A DNA stretch of 64,000 nt from an uncultured Alphaproteobacteria bacterium (GTDB lineage Bacteria > Pseudomonadota > Alphaproteobacteria > GCA-2731375): the NCBI GenBank assembly GCA_951812805.1, contig CATOSZ010000005.1:310001-374000 (forward strand), given 5' to 3'. Each line of letters starts with the position of its first letter. The stretch's first letter is position 1. The notes under the pieces were generated by a model. The model had not been told where the DNA came from, did not search any database, and saw only the letters and a list, made by a program, of their open reading frames with translations. This document shows positions 17,685 through 26,504 of this stretch, one piece after another. The translations under genes were made by a program, and so were the position numbers.

Positions 17685-19109
17685 ATGACCGACACCCGAC
17701 CGCTGTGGCAATGGGGCGCCCTGGACCTCGCCGAGGCCATCGCCGCCGGGACGATTTCCAGCCGGGACGCTGTCGGCGCGGCGTTGGACCGCATGGCCGA
17801 GGTGAACGGGCACATCAACGCCGTGGTCGACGACATGAGCGGAGAGGCCGCGACCGAGGCCGCCGCCCTCGACGAGGCGCAGGCGCGCGAGGGCACCGTC
17901 GGCCCGCTGCACGGTGTGCCGATCACCATCAAGGAGAACATCGACCAGGCCGGTCGCGCGACGCCGAACGGCGTGCCGGCCTTCAAGGACATCGTCGCGG
18001 GCGAGGATTCGCCCGTCGTCCGCAACCTGAAGGCGGCCGGCGCCGTCGTCATCGGTCGGACCAACACGCCCGAATTCTCGATGCGCGGGACCACGGTGAA
18101 CCCGCTGCATGGCCGCACCCACAACCCCTGGCATGCCGAGGCTTCCGCCGGCGGCTCCTCCGGCGGCGCTTCGGCGGCGGTCGCCTCGGGCATGGGCGCG
18201 CTCGGCCACGGCAACGACATCCTCGGCTCGCTGCGCTTTCCGAGCTACGCCTGCGGCCTGGCGACGGTGAAGCCCGGGCTCGGCCGCACGCCCGCCTACA
18301 ATCCGAGTGCTGCGGCGGAACGCGGCCTGATGGCCCAGCTGATGAGCGTGCAGGGCCTGATCGCGCGCCGGGTCCGCGACGTCCGCCTCGGCATGCGGGC
18401 GCTCGTCCGCTACGACGCCCACGATCCCTGGATGGTGGAGATGCCCTTCGACGGCCCGCCGCTGGAAGGGCCGATCCGGGTTGCGATGACCAAGAACGCC
18501 TTTGGTTTCGAGCTGCATCCGGGCGTCAGCCAAGCCCTCGATACCGCGCGCGAGGCGCTGATCGATGCCGGCTACCGGGTCGAATTGGTCGAGCCGCCCT
18601 TCATTCGCGAGGCGGCGCTCGCCGGCGCGCGCTGCCTGCTGGGCGAAATGAAGGTCCTGATGGACCCGGACATCCGCAAGTACGGCAGCGAAGAGGTGAC
18701 CCGGATCTTCGACGACTACTATGCCTATTTCGGCCCCTTGGAGGGCGACGACCTGTTCCGGGCCATGGCCGAGCGCAACCGCCACTGCCGGGCCTGGACG
18801 CTCTTTCTGCAGGACTACCCGCTGGTCCTCACCCCGTTCATGCCGAAGCCGATCTTCACTTGGGACCGGGATACACAAGGCCTCGACGGTGTCGGCGAAG
18901 TCCTGGGCAGCGCCCTCAACTGTTTCGCCATGAACTATCTCGGCCTGCCCGCCACCAACGTGCCGGCGAACGAGGCCGATGGGCTGCCGATCGGCGTACA
19001 GATCGTCGGCCGCCGTTTCCGCGAGGACATGATCCTCGACGCCGCCGAGGCGATCGAGGATCGGGTGGGGGTGATGACCGACCGGCTCTGGGCCCGGGAC
19101 GATATTTAA
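17685..19109 (+). CDS. amidase signature family enzyme
   Basis: A 474-residue amidase with an AAGGAG ribosome site before ATG 17685. The catalytic Ser-cisSer-Lys triad is visible: Lys in GVPITIKENID (about residue 87), cis-Ser in SAGGSSGGAS (about 161-170) and nucleophile Ser in GNDILGSLRFPS, which departs slightly from the usual GTDxGGSxRxP. The C-terminal half has ALNCFAMNYLGLPATNVP and GVQIVGRRFREDMIL, both standard. The enzyme hydrolyses an amide to acid and ammonia; members include aryl- and aliphatic amidases, and GatA is excluded by context. It follows an MFS transporter by 14 bases and is ended by a strong hairpin. Confidence 0.92.
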   Translation: MTDTRPLWQWGALDLAEAIAAGTISSRDAVGAALDRMAEVNGHINAVVDDMSGEAATEAAALDEAQAREGTVGPLHGVPITIKENIDQAGRATPNGVPAFKDIVAGEDSPVVRNLKAAGAVVIGRTNTPEFSMRGTTVNPLHGRTHNPWHAEASAGGSSGGASAAVASGMGALGHGNDILGSLRFPSYACGLATVKPGLGRTPAYNPSAAAERGLMAQLMSVQGLIARRVRDVRLGMRALVRYDAHDPWMVEMPFDGPPLEGPIRVAMTKNAFGFELHPGVSQALDTAREALIDAGYRVELVEPPFIREAALAGARCLLGEMKVLMDPDIRKYGSEEVTRIFDDYYAYFGPLEGDDLFRAMAERNRHCRAWTLFLQDYPLVLTPFMPKPIFTWDRDTQGLDGVGEVLGSALNCFAMNYLGLPATNVPANEADGLPIGVQIVGRRFREDMILDAAEAIEDRVGVMTDRLWARDDI

Positions 19110-19137
19110 ATCGGATCACGTTTGATCCGCAGCGCTC

Positions 19138-19213
19138 GGCCACCCCGCGCGCCCGTCCCAACTACCCGTCGAGTGTACCTTTGGGGTGGTTGGGACGGGG
19201 GCGCGGGGTGGCC
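19138..19213. terminator. long hairpin between convergent genes, likely bidirectional terminator
   Basis: A 30-base inverted repeat: 19138-19167 pairs with 19184-19213 with only two mismatches around a 16-base loop. It lies between the stop of the amidase gene and the end of the leftward reductase gene. There is no T-tract, so it may also be a mobile palindrome used as a terminator. Confidence 0.7.
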
Positions 19214-19234
19214 GGTATCGGACAAAGACAAACG

Positions 19235-20293
19235 CTAGTTTGCGGCAGCGCGGTTCTTGTCCACCCAGGAGCTGACCAGGGCCACCGTCTCGTCGACCGC
19301 GTCTGACTGCATGCCCTTCTGGCCGGCGATGGTCTTCACCAGGAGGTCGGTGCGCTCAATGTTCGGCGCACCGGCGGCGAGCGCACGTGCCGCCGAAGAG
19401 GGCCGGATCAGGCCGTTGGCGGCGGCGGCGTATTTCTCGAACGGCACCAGGTCCGCCGGATCGGCACCCATGGACGCGCAGACCTCGCCGACCCAGTTGT
19501 AGACCGAGCGGCTCAATTCCGCGTCGCTGTGCACCGCGTCCTTGATGGCACGCATGTCGTCGCGCTGGATGCAGCGATAATTGCCGGTCAACAGCATGCT
19601 CCATTTGGCGAGCGGCACGAAGACCGAGTCGTGCACCTTCAGCTTGACCGGCAACTCCAGGCCCTCGTGGCGCACCGCTTCGATGTCGGCCTGCAGCTCG
19701 CGCAGGATGGCGGTGTGGTCGTCCGACTCGAACCGGGCCGCTTTGAAGTTGGTCGGCAGGCTTACCTGCAGCACGTTCAGCGCTTCCTCCGGCGGGCGGA
19801 AGGCCTGGGGATCTGGGCTGCACAGCGTCATCAGCGCCGGGTCGAAGCCGTCCCAGACCGTCGGATCGGTATAGCAGTCGCGCAGGCTCGCGACGTCGAG
19901 CCCGGGAATGCGCGCCATGTAGGGCAACGGCGGCATATTCATGATCGACATGCAGGGCGTGCCGCTCGCCGCGACACGGGCCAGCAGCTCGCGTACGCCG
20001 GGGGAACGATACTGCGGCTCCTGCATCGCCAGCGCGACGAGATCATAGGCACCGGGATCTGCCTCCTCCGGCCCGCAGGCCGACAGGGTGCCCGGCAGCG
20101 TCCGGGAATCGATCTCGACCGGCGCGTCGCGCCCGCGCACCGGCAGGCGAACCCGGATCCCCTCCGCGTTGATCAGCGCCACCTCTTCCGGCAGGCAGAC
20201 CATGCAGGCGGAATGACCGGCCAAGGCCATCTTGGTCGCCAACAGCGACCCGTAGGACGCCCCCAAAATCAAGGTGTTTCGTTTTTGGCTCAT
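19235..20293 (-). CDS. ketopantoate-reductase-like NAD(P)-dependent oxidoreductase
   Basis: A 352-residue protein. I start at ATG 20293 (MSQKRN), preceded by GGGGATGG; the frame continues upstream without a better site. The N-terminal Rossmann motif is TLILGASYGSLLATKMALAGH, the GxxxxG form common to ApbA/PanE-like reductases. A helical C-terminal domain contains KVHDSVFVPLAKWSMLLTGNYRC, reminiscent of the ketopantoate reductase substrate-binding part, but the standard catalytic Lys/Asn/Glu set cannot be aligned with confidence. Opine dehydrogenases are a possible alternative. Its upstream region has been separated from the divergent LLM gene by two insertion sequences, so its promoter may have been altered. 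Confidence 0.6.
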   Translation of the reverse strand: MSQKRNTLILGASYGSLLATKMALAGHSACMVCLPEEVALINAEGIRVRLPVRGRDAPVEIDSRTLPGTLSACGPEEADPGAYDLVALAMQEPQYRSPGVRELLARVAASGTPCMSIMNMPPLPYMARIPGLDVASLRDCYTDPTVWDGFDPALMTLCSPDPQAFRPPEEALNVLQVSLPTNFKAARFESDDHTAILRELQADIEAVRHEGLELPVKLKVHDSVFVPLAKWSMLLTGNYRCIQRDDMRAIKDAVHSDAELSRSVYNWVGEVCASMGADPADLVPFEKYAAAANGLIRPSSAARALAAGAPNIERTDLLVKTIAGQKGMQSDAVDETVALVSSWVDKNRAAAN

Positions 20294-20398
20294 AACCATC
20301 CCCGTCTTTGTCCGTCGACCCGTGCCGGCCGCGATTTGTTTCGTCCCCCGCCACGGCGGCGCGATAGTGCGCATTCGGGCTGCATGGGGTCAAGGTGG

Positions 20399-21539
20399 TG
20401 TCCGGGTTCACTACATATGAGACGACGAGGTCTTCTTGGCTGTGATTTCGAGAAGATACTCTTTGGGGGTTTTGCCTTTCAAGGCTCCATGAGGCCTGAA
20501 GGTGTTGTAGGTGTTGGCGAACTTGTCGATCTGCGGGTTTAGTTTGTCGAGCTGGTCCTCGATGTCATGGCAGGCGTAGAACTCGTAGCGCCACGACCCG
20601 TTGGCTCGCTCGACGCCGCCATTGAGCTGCGGCGTCCTCGGCGGCAAGACATAGACGGGGATCTTCCGGCTCGCGCAGGCGGCCTCGAACTCGGCCATGA
20701 ACTCCGATCCACCGTCGACCTGGATGGCCTTCACGGGGAAGGGCAGGTCGGCCACGAGCTTGTCGAGGAAGCTCTCGGCGTTTCTGGCGGTCGCTCTGCG
20801 GAAGGCCTTGGCACAGGTGAAGCGGCTGACGGGATCGTAGGCGGTGAACTGCTTGACCGTGCGCTCCCCGGTCGGCGTGACGCTCAAGGTGTCGAGCTGG
20901 ACCAGATCGCCGGGGGCCGTTGCCTTCATCCCCTTCGGCAAACGCTTGGCGTGTGGGCGCTTGGCTCTCTTGCCCTTGGCGCGTCGGCGAGCCACGGGCA
21001 CGGGCACAATGACGCCGCGCGCGACCAGATGGGCGAGCATCCGACCAACGGTGCTGTCCGACAAGGTGAAGCCCTCTCGGCGCAGCAGCGGTCCGAGCTT
21101 GGCCTTGCCCCACATCGGGAAGTCGCGGCGCAGCCGTTCAAGCCGACGCAGCACCGCGCTCGACCACTCTCGGCGACGACGACGGCGAGGGGCACGCGAG
21201 CGCGGCTCCAACCGCTCGTCCCAGCGATAGAGCGTGCTACGCGGCTCGCCCACCGCCTGGGCCGCCGCCTCGGCCGTCAAGCCGTCACGCCGGGCCCGAT
21301 GCCAACGCCGGACGGCGTCGCGTCTGAACGCTACGCATTTAGTGTCGGGCTCCGCGTTCAGACGCGACGCCGTCCTCCAACCCCTGATAACATGTCGGGG
21401 CAGGCCAAAAACCTGCATGGGGATCTCCTTCAAGCTGTTGGTCTCGCAACTCACAGCTTCGGAGATCCCCGCCTCTGCCGCCAGAGGCCCGTCTCACATC
21501 TATCTGAACCTAGTCAGGTGGGGGGCAGTGGTCGGGACA
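20399..21539 (-). mobile_element. IS481-family insertion sequence
   Basis: About 1.14 kb. The ends read TGTCCGGG at 20399 and, inverted, TGTCCCGA from 21539, with imperfect similarity beyond. This fits the TGT...ACA ends of IS481 elements, although the borders are tentative. One intact transposase gene fills it. No target duplication is seen. Confidence 0.7.
20411..21454 (-). CDS. IS481-family transposase
   Basis: A 347-residue DDE transposase, apparently intact. An N-terminal helix-turn-helix region (LTAEAAAQAVGEPRSTLYRW) is followed by an HTH_32-type domain. The integrase core holds the first Asp in DLVQLDTLSV, the second in IQVDGGSEFMAEF and the Glu in TPQLNGGVERANG. The C-terminal NTFRPHGALKGKTPKEYL is typical of the family. 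An internal ATG at residue 13 (MQVFGLPRH) is an alternative start. The gene is read leftward and its stop lies 12 bases inside the element end. It could be active. Confidence 0.92.
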   Translation of the reverse strand: MSCETNSLKEIPMQVFGLPRHVIRGWRTASRLNAEPDTKCVAFRRDAVRRWHRARRDGLTAEAAAQAVGEPRSTLYRWDERLEPRSRAPRRRRRREWSSAVLRRLERLRRDFPMWGKAKLGPLLRREGFTLSDSTVGRMLAHLVARGVIVPVPVARRRAKGKRAKRPHAKRLPKGMKATAPGDLVQLDTLSVTPTGERTVKQFTAYDPVSRFTCAKAFRRATARNAESFLDKLVADLPFPVKAIQVDGGSEFMAEFEAACASRKIPVYVLPPRTPQLNGGVERANGSWRYEFYACHDIEDQLDKLNPQIDKFANTYNTFRPHGALKGKTPKEYLLEITAKKTSSSHM

Positions 21540-21547
21540 TTCATTCA

Positions 21548-21555
21548 TTTTGAAG
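21548..21555. repeat. IS66 target site duplication, left copy
   Basis: TTTTGAAG directly left of the IS66 end. The identical octamer lies at 24096-24103. Eight bases is the standard duplication for IS66. Confidence 0.92.
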
Positions 21556-21617
21556 GTACGCATCCGGCCAAGACCACGGTCGGCTCGGATTGACGGAGCG
21601 CGGCTGCGGGGAACGGA

Positions 21618-23177
21618 TCAGGCGGCGATGTTGTTGGGTGTCGCGGCTTTCCAGTTCCAGGGCAGGAGTTGGTCGATCGCCTTTGCCGGATGGTCGTTGA
21701 TGCGGCGCAGCACGTCTTCGAACCAGGCGCGAGGGTCGACGTCGTTGAGGCGGGCGGTTTCGATCAGGGTGTAGACGGCGGCGGCGCGCTCGGCGCCCCG
21801 GTCGGAACCGGCGAAGGTCCAGTTGCGCCGGCCGACGGCGATGCCCCGGAGCGCGCGCTCGGCGGCATTGTTGGTGAGGCAGATGCGACCGTCGGCCAGG
21901 AACGCCGTGAAGCTCGGCCAGCGCTTGAGCATGTAATCCATGGCCTTGGCGACGGCGCTGCCCGAGGACAGTTTGGCGCGTTCCGTCCGCATCCATTTCC
22001 CGAGGTCGTCGACCAGTGGGCGGACGCGGGCCCGGCGGATCCCGCGACGGCGCTCCGCCGTGTCGCCGTTGATCTCGGCCTCGATGGCGAAGATCTCGTC
22101 GATGCGGCGCACCGCGTCGCGGGCCATCGGCGCCCGGATCGCCTTGCCGAGATCGGCCAGCTCGAAGAACTTGCGCCGGCTGTGAGCCCAGCACGAGGCC
22201 TCGATAAGCGGCGCCGGTTGGCGTCCCTTCGCATAGAGGGCGTTGAAGCCGCTGTAGGCATCGGCCTGGAGGATGCCGGACCAGACCTCCAGATGACCCC
22301 GGGGATGCCGGCCGGCCCGATCCCGGGAGTAGAAGTAGAGCGCCGCCGGCGGGTCGCTGCCGGCGAAGGGACGGTCGTCGCGGACGTAGGTCCAGATCCT
22401 GCCCTTGACCGTCTTCTTCCTGGCCAGCACCGGCACCGGCGTCTCGTCGCCATGCAGCCGTTCGGCGGCCAGCACATGGGCCCGGATGCGCTCGTGCAAC
22501 GGCCGAAGCGTGGCGCAGCAGGCGCCGACCCAATCCGCCAAGGTCGAGACGTCGAGCTCGATACCCTCGGCGGCGAAGGCCCGGCTCTGCCGGGTGAGCG
22601 GCAGGTGCATGGCGAACTTGTCGTTGAGGACCGTCGCCAGCAGGCCGGGACCGGCGCGCCCGCGCGGGATCGCGTGGTGCGGCGCCGGCGGCTGGCTGAT
22701 CGTCTCGCAGGCCCGGCAGCTGAACTTCTCCCGCACCGTCTGCACCACCTTCCACTGGCGGGGCACCAGCTCCAGGCTCTCGGTGACGTCTTCCCCGAGC
22801 TTCACCAGCTTGTCGCCACCGCAGCAAGAGCAGAACTCGGGGCCGGGCAGCACGACCCGCTCGCGCGGCAGGTGGGCCGGCAGCGGCGCCCGCTTGGGCT
22901 TGCGTCGGGTGAAGCCGCGCACCGTCGTGCCGTCGTCGGCCTCGCCCGGGCCCGCGCTCTCGGCCGTCGCCGTCTCCAGCTCCTCAAGTTGCAGTTCCAG
23001 CTGCTCCAGCAGGTGGGCGCCACGCTCGGAGGAACGGCCATACTGCTCGCGGCGCAGCTTGGCGATCTGCAGCTTCAGATGTTCGACTTCCAGTTCGGCC
23101 CGCGTCCGTGCCGCCCGTTCCTCGGCCAGGGCGTCGCGCAGGCGGGCGTTCTCTTCGAGGACATCGGCGCTGGTCAT
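21618..23177 (-). CDS. tnpC: IS66 transposase TnpC
   Basis: A 519-residue IS66 transposase. An N-terminal leucine-zipper region (residues about 5-75) includes the hallmark KLRREQYGRSSER. A zinc-finger domain follows (FCSCCGG and FSCRACE). The DDE core is LHGDETPVPVL for the first Asp, ILQADAYSGFNALY for the second and a Glu in LTNNAAERALRGIAVGRRNWTFAGSD. The C-terminal tail DHPAKAIDQLLPWNW is the IS66 C-terminal domain. The gene is full length and should be functional. It is the last gene of the tnpABC set. Confidence 0.97.
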   Translation of the reverse strand: MTSADVLEENARLRDALAEERAARTRAELEVEHLKLQIAKLRREQYGRSSERGAHLLEQLELQLEELETATAESAGPGEADDGTTVRGFTRRKPKRAPLPAHLPRERVVLPGPEFCSCCGGDKLVKLGEDVTESLELVPRQWKVVQTVREKFSCRACETISQPPAPHHAIPRGRAGPGLLATVLNDKFAMHLPLTRQSRAFAAEGIELDVSTLADWVGACCATLRPLHERIRAHVLAAERLHGDETPVPVLARKKTVKGRIWTYVRDDRPFAGSDPPAALYFYSRDRAGRHPRGHLEVWSGILQADAYSGFNALYAKGRQPAPLIEASCWAHSRRKFFELADLGKAIRAPMARDAVRRIDEIFAIEAEINGDTAERRRGIRRARVRPLVDDLGKWMRTERAKLSSGSAVAKAMDYMLKRWPSFTAFLADGRICLTNNAAERALRGIAVGRRNWTFAGSDRGAERAAAVYTLIETARLNDVDPRAWFEDVLRRINDHPAKAIDQLLPWNWKAATPNNIAA

Positions 23178-23248
23178 GGGCGGGAGTGAATCAGACCCCG
23201 CGCCCGCCCGCCAGACCTATTGCGCCGACCGAGTCGATATGCCGCGCC

Positions 23249-23599
23249 TCAGCCCGCCCGCTCCGGACGCCGGGTCAAGCGCGGGTGACGCCAGTCGATC
23301 CCGTCCAGCATGTAGGCCAGCTGCGCCGAAGAGATCGCCACGGCGCCCCCGCCATGAGCCGCCGGCCAGACGAAGCGGCCGTGCTCCAAGCGCTTGGCAT
23401 AAAGCGACATGCCCACCCCGTCGTGCCACAGGATCTTCAACAGATCGCCCCGACGGCCCCGGAAGACAAACAGGTCACCCGCATGCGGGTCCCGGCCCAA
23501 CGCCTCCTGGACCTGCAAGGCCAGCGTGTTCATGCCGCGACGCATGTCCGTCACGCCCGAGGCCAGCCACACCCGCACATCGCCGCGAACCGGGATCAT
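23249..23599 (-). CDS. tnpB: IS66 accessory protein TnpB
   Basis: A 116-residue TnpB (IS66 Orf2) with the unmistakable opening VRVWLASGVTDMRRGMNTLA. The core DLFVFRGRRGDLLKILWHDG and the GMSLYAKRLEHGRFVWP segment follow. TnpB is needed for IS66 transposition, but its biochemical role is not established. Its start overlaps the tnpA stop by four bases (ATGA), implying translational coupling, and 71 bases separate it from tnpC. Confidence 0.96.
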   Translation of the reverse strand: MIPVRGDVRVWLASGVTDMRRGMNTLALQVQEALGRDPHAGDLFVFRGRRGDLLKILWHDGVGMSLYAKRLEHGRFVWPAAHGGGAVAISSAQLAYMLDGIDWRHPRLTRRPERAG

Positions 23600-23982
23600 C
23601 GCCGCGCCAGGGCCGAGAACACCCGGCCAAGCGCCGAGGCGTCCACGCCCGCGTCCACCATCACCCGCGCGCCGCAGCCGAGCTCGATCGTCATTCGCCC
23701 CGACCCGACCGACGGAGCCGGCGCCGAGGGACCCCGCTCGTCCGCCACCACGGTCACCGGAACCAGGCCGCCGGCACCGCCCAGCAAACCCTCGCGGTAG
23801 AGCTTGCGCCAGGCGAACACCTGGTTCGCGTTCACATCGTGCCGACGCGCCACCACCGATGCCGACGCGCCCGGCTCCAGGCTCTCCAGGACAATCCGAC
23901 GCTTCTCCGCCAAAGGCCAGCGACGCCGGGGCTGGGACGCCGTGCGCCTGTCGCCGGCAGGGAGATCTTCTTCGTCCACCAT
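23596..23982 (-). CDS. tnpA: IS66 accessory protein TnpA
   Basis: The small IS66 Orf1 protein: an HTH_8/Tnp_1-type DNA-binding domain with KRRIVLESLEPGASASVVARRHDVNANQVFAWRKLYREG, then a C-terminal strand region MTIELGCGARVMVDAGVD that matches the family. The start is uncertain. ATG 23982 gives MVDEEDL; ATG 23997 and GTG 24030 lie in frame upstream within a short repeated GGGCAC-GAGTTTG segment. None has a clear ribosome site. The gene overlaps tnpB by four bases. Confidence 0.9.
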   Translation of the reverse strand: MVDEEDLPAGDRRTASQPRRRWPLAEKRRIVLESLEPGASASVVARRHDVNANQVFAWRKLYREGLLGGAGGLVPVTVVADERGPSAPAPSVGSGRMTIELGCGARVMVDAGVDASALGRVFSALARR

Positions 23983-24095
23983 CAAACTCGTGCCCATCTT
24001 CAAACTCGTGGACACGAACGAAGTGCCCACTTCAGAAGAGGGGAGACTCGGAAATTACCGGAGCACCGACAAGGCGGTGCTCACCGGATGCGTAC

Positions 24096-24103
24096 TTTTG
24101 AAG
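24096..24103. repeat. IS66 target site duplication, right copy
   Basis: TTTTGAAG directly right of the IS66 end, identical to the copy at 21548-21555. Confidence 0.92.
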
Positions 24104-24173
24104 TACGATCTCCTACGAAATGGAGACACTCCGCCCGTAGTGCGCTTGCCAAGCCGACGCACCACCATCCCCC

Positions 24174-24201
24174 TTGGCTTTCGCGGTCGCTGCGTTAGAT
24201 T
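24174..24201 (+). promoter_or_regulatory. candidate promoter for the LLM oxidoreductase gene
   Basis: TTGGCT at 24174-24179 and TAGATT at 24196-24201 with a 16-base spacer, 30 bases before the start codon. It lies outside the IS66 element, so the insertion would not have destroyed it. Judged by eye. Confidence 0.4.
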
Positions 24202-24230
24202 TCGGACCCGTCGGCTACGGGAGAGAGATC

Positions 24231-25154
24231 ATGGCGGAGAAACATATCGAGTTCGGCACGGCGTTACGCTCGCCCTATGACGTGGCGGCGCAGGCGAAAC
24301 GGATCGAGGACCTGGGATTCGACATCCTCGGCTGCGGCGAGCACGTCAGCTTCTATGTCGACACGGCGAACGGCTTCATCTCGCTCTCCGTGGCGGCGGG
24401 GGCGACCTCGACCATCCGGCTGATGAGCACGATCACCCTGGTGCCGCTCTATCCCGCGGCCTTGCTGGCGAAGCTCGGCGCTTCCCTCGATGTCGCCTCG
24501 GGCGGGCGCTATACGCTCGGTGTCGGCGTCGGCGGCGAGTTCCCAAAGGAGTTCGAGGCCTGCGGCGTGCCGGTGAAGGAGCGCGGCGCGCGGACCGACG
24601 ACGCACTCGAAGTCGTCACCCGGACCTGGAGCGGGACCAACGTCACCTACGACGGCCGCTTTACCAAGCTGGACGACTTCTCGCTGAAGCCCCTGCCGAT
24701 CCAGAAGCCGCGGCCACCGATCTGGGTCTCGGGCCGGACGGATGCGGCGATGCGCCGGGCCGCGCGCTATGGCGACGGCTGGCTGCCCTACATGTACACG
24801 CCCGAGCACGTCGCCCAGAGCATCGAGAAGATCAAGGCCGCGGCCGAAGAGGCGGGGCGCGACATCTCCGACTTCACCTTCGGTCTCTACGTCTTCACCG
24901 CCGTGCACGAGGACAACGACACCGGCGTCAAATTCGCGGTCGACCGCCTGAGCCGGCAGTACAACCAGGACTTCTCCAAGCTGGTGCATCGCTATGCGCT
25001 GGCCGGCGATCCGGCGGCCTGCCGGGCCCGGCTGCAGGAATATATCGACGCCGGCGCCACCTCGATCTTCGTCTCCGCCGCCTGCCCCGACGACTATATC
25101 GATACCAACCTGGAGCTGATCGCCAGCGAGATCATCCCGGCGTTCCGGGACTGA
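24231..25154 (+). CDS. LLM-class (luciferase-like, F420/FMN) oxidoreductase
   Basis: A 307-residue bacterial-luciferase-fold enzyme, started at ATG 24231 after a GGGAGAGAG ribosome site. Family blocks are visible. LGFDILGCGEHV is the second strand. TSTIRLMSTITLVPLYPAALLAKLGASLDVASGGRYTLGVGVGGEFPKEFEACG is present in short consecutive motifs. A final ARYGDGWLPYMYTPE segment follows. This subgroup contains F420-dependent reductases and FMN monooxygenases; the genome's ability to make F420 cannot be judged from this window. It faces away from the ketopantoate-reductase-like gene, the two being split by IS481 and IS66. The substrate is unknown. Confidence 0.88.
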   Translation: MAEKHIEFGTALRSPYDVAAQAKRIEDLGFDILGCGEHVSFYVDTANGFISLSVAAGATSTIRLMSTITLVPLYPAALLAKLGASLDVASGGRYTLGVGVGGEFPKEFEACGVPVKERGARTDDALEVVTRTWSGTNVTYDGRFTKLDDFSLKPLPIQKPRPPIWVSGRTDAAMRRAARYGDGWLPYMYTPEHVAQSIEKIKAAAEEAGRDISDFTFGLYVFTAVHEDNDTGVKFAVDRLSRQYNQDFSKLVHRYALAGDPAACRARLQEYIDAGATSIFVSAACPDDYIDTNLELIASEIIPAFRD

Positions 25155-25163
25155 CGGCGCGCC

Positions 25164-26489
25164 CTACAGCTCGACCGCGCCGGCGCGGCGGATCGATTTC
25201 AGCTCGCGGTTGACGGCGAAGCCGAGGATAGGGTCGGGCGGCAGCCAGGCCGCCTTGGCGAGGGAGAGCTGGGTGGAGAGCAACGCGCTTTCCGCGCCGG
25301 CGATGTAGTCGGCCAGCAGCTTGCCGGTGATCGAGCCGCGCGCGACGGGACCGGCATCGCCCGCGACGACGCCCCAGGCGCCCTCGGCGAGCCTGCCGAA
25401 GAGCGCGCCCTGGTTGCGCGTGTAGGCGATGGAGCCGCCCCAGTTGTGCTCGAACTCGAGATCGCCGAGCGCCGGCCAGCGGGCCCTGAGGGCCTTGCGG
25501 TGATTGTCGATCGCCTCGCCCGGCACCGCCGGGGGACGACGGCCGGGGCGGGAATAGTCGAACGAGTTGCGGATCAGCAGGCGATGGTCGCGGGTCAGGC
25601 GGACGGTGGAGCCGTTGTGCGAGGCCGGCAGCAGGCCGAGCTCGTCGGTTTCGGGGAAGTGCGCCGCCTTTTCTTCCGCGCTCAGTGCGCGGGTCATCGA
25701 GCCATAGGTGGCGACCGCGAGCGTGCGGCCGCGAAAGCCGCCGAGCCCGCCGGTATAGCAACCGCCGGCCAAAATCAGCCGGTCCGCCGTCACCTCGCCC
25801 GCATCGCAGACCAGTTGGAAGCCATCGCCGCGGCGATGGATGGCGGTCACCAGGGTCTCCTCGCGGAGGTCGACATTGACCGGCAGGGTCGCCGCCAGGC
25901 CGCGCACCACGGCGGCCGGCTGCACGATGGCGTTGCCCGCGGCCCAGAGGCCGGAATGGTAGAAGGACGTGCCCGTCAGGCGGCGTAGCGCCGTCGCGTC
26001 ATAGTCGCGGATCTCGGTGCCGACGCGCTGGTGCGCGGCGCGGACGTCGGCCAGGTGATGGTCGCCGTCGGACCCGGCGGAGACATAGAGGCGGCCCCAT
26101 TCGCTCCAGTCGCATTGGATCTGATGCTCGGCGACGAGGCGGCGCAGCTCGTCGACGCCGGCGCTCAACACTTCGGCATAGCGGCGCTCGAAGTCGTGGT
26201 CGGCGCCGCTGCCGACGCCGTGCGGGCTGTAGTTCAGCACGAAGCCGGAGTTGCGGCCCGAAGCGCCGAGGCCGACCCGGGTCGCCTCCAGCAGCACGAT
26301 CCGCTGGTCGGGATAATGCTCGGCCAACCGGCGCGCCGCGGCGAGACCGCAGACGCCGGCCCCGACGATCGCCCAGTCCGCCGCTTCCGGACCGGCGACG
26401 GGCCGCGCCGGCGGCGGTGCGGGAAGCAGGTTGTACCAGCCGCAATCGGCATGCTCGACCGGCAGGTCGCGAATGGTCCCGAACTTCAT
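25164..26489 (-). CDS. FAD-dependent oxidoreductase (glycine/D-amino-acid oxidase type)
   Basis: A 441-residue DAO-family flavoprotein. The FAD motif WAIVGAGVCGLAAARRLAEHYP is at residues about 39-60, followed by VLLEATRVGLGASGRNSGFVLN, the strand and loop seen in amine and amino acid oxidases such as PuuB/OrdL. The C-terminal FAD contact is GDAGPVARGSITGKLLADYIAG. It starts 15 bases after the tenA stop and so ends the long leftward operon. Next to tenA it might oxidise an amine released from pyrimidine salvage, or act like a ThiO-type glycine oxidase. It is longer than ThiO, so I keep the general call. Confidence 0.88.
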   Translation of the reverse strand: MKFGTIRDLPVEHADCGWYNLLPAPPPARPVAGPEAADWAIVGAGVCGLAAARRLAEHYPDQRIVLLEATRVGLGASGRNSGFVLNYSPHGVGSGADHDFERRYAEVLSAGVDELRRLVAEHQIQCDWSEWGRLYVSAGSDGDHHLADVRAAHQRVGTEIRDYDATALRRLTGTSFYHSGLWAAGNAIVQPAAVVRGLAATLPVNVDLREETLVTAIHRRGDGFQLVCDAGEVTADRLILAGGCYTGGLGGFRGRTLAVATYGSMTRALSAEEKAAHFPETDELGLLPASHNGSTVRLTRDHRLLIRNSFDYSRPGRRPPAVPGEAIDNHRKALRARWPALGDLEFEHNWGGSIAYTRNQGALFGRLAEGAWGVVAGDAGPVARGSITGKLLADYIAGAESALLSTQLSLAKAAWLPPDPILGFAVNRELKSIRRAGAVEL

Positions 26490-26504
26490 GGCTGCCGCCC
26501 CCCT

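Larger units (their letters stand above)
21556..24095 (-). mobile_element. complete IS66-family insertion sequence with 8-bp target duplication
   Basis: 2540 bp carrying tnpA, tnpB and tnpC. The inverted ends begin GTACGCATCCGG on both sides (21556 and, inverted, 24095). The octamer TTTTGAAG flanks both ends exactly. All three genes are open. The element landed nine bases from the right end of the neighbouring IS481 element, in the intergenic region between two divergent metabolic genes. The perfect duplication and intact genes point to a recent insertion. Confidence 0.95.
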
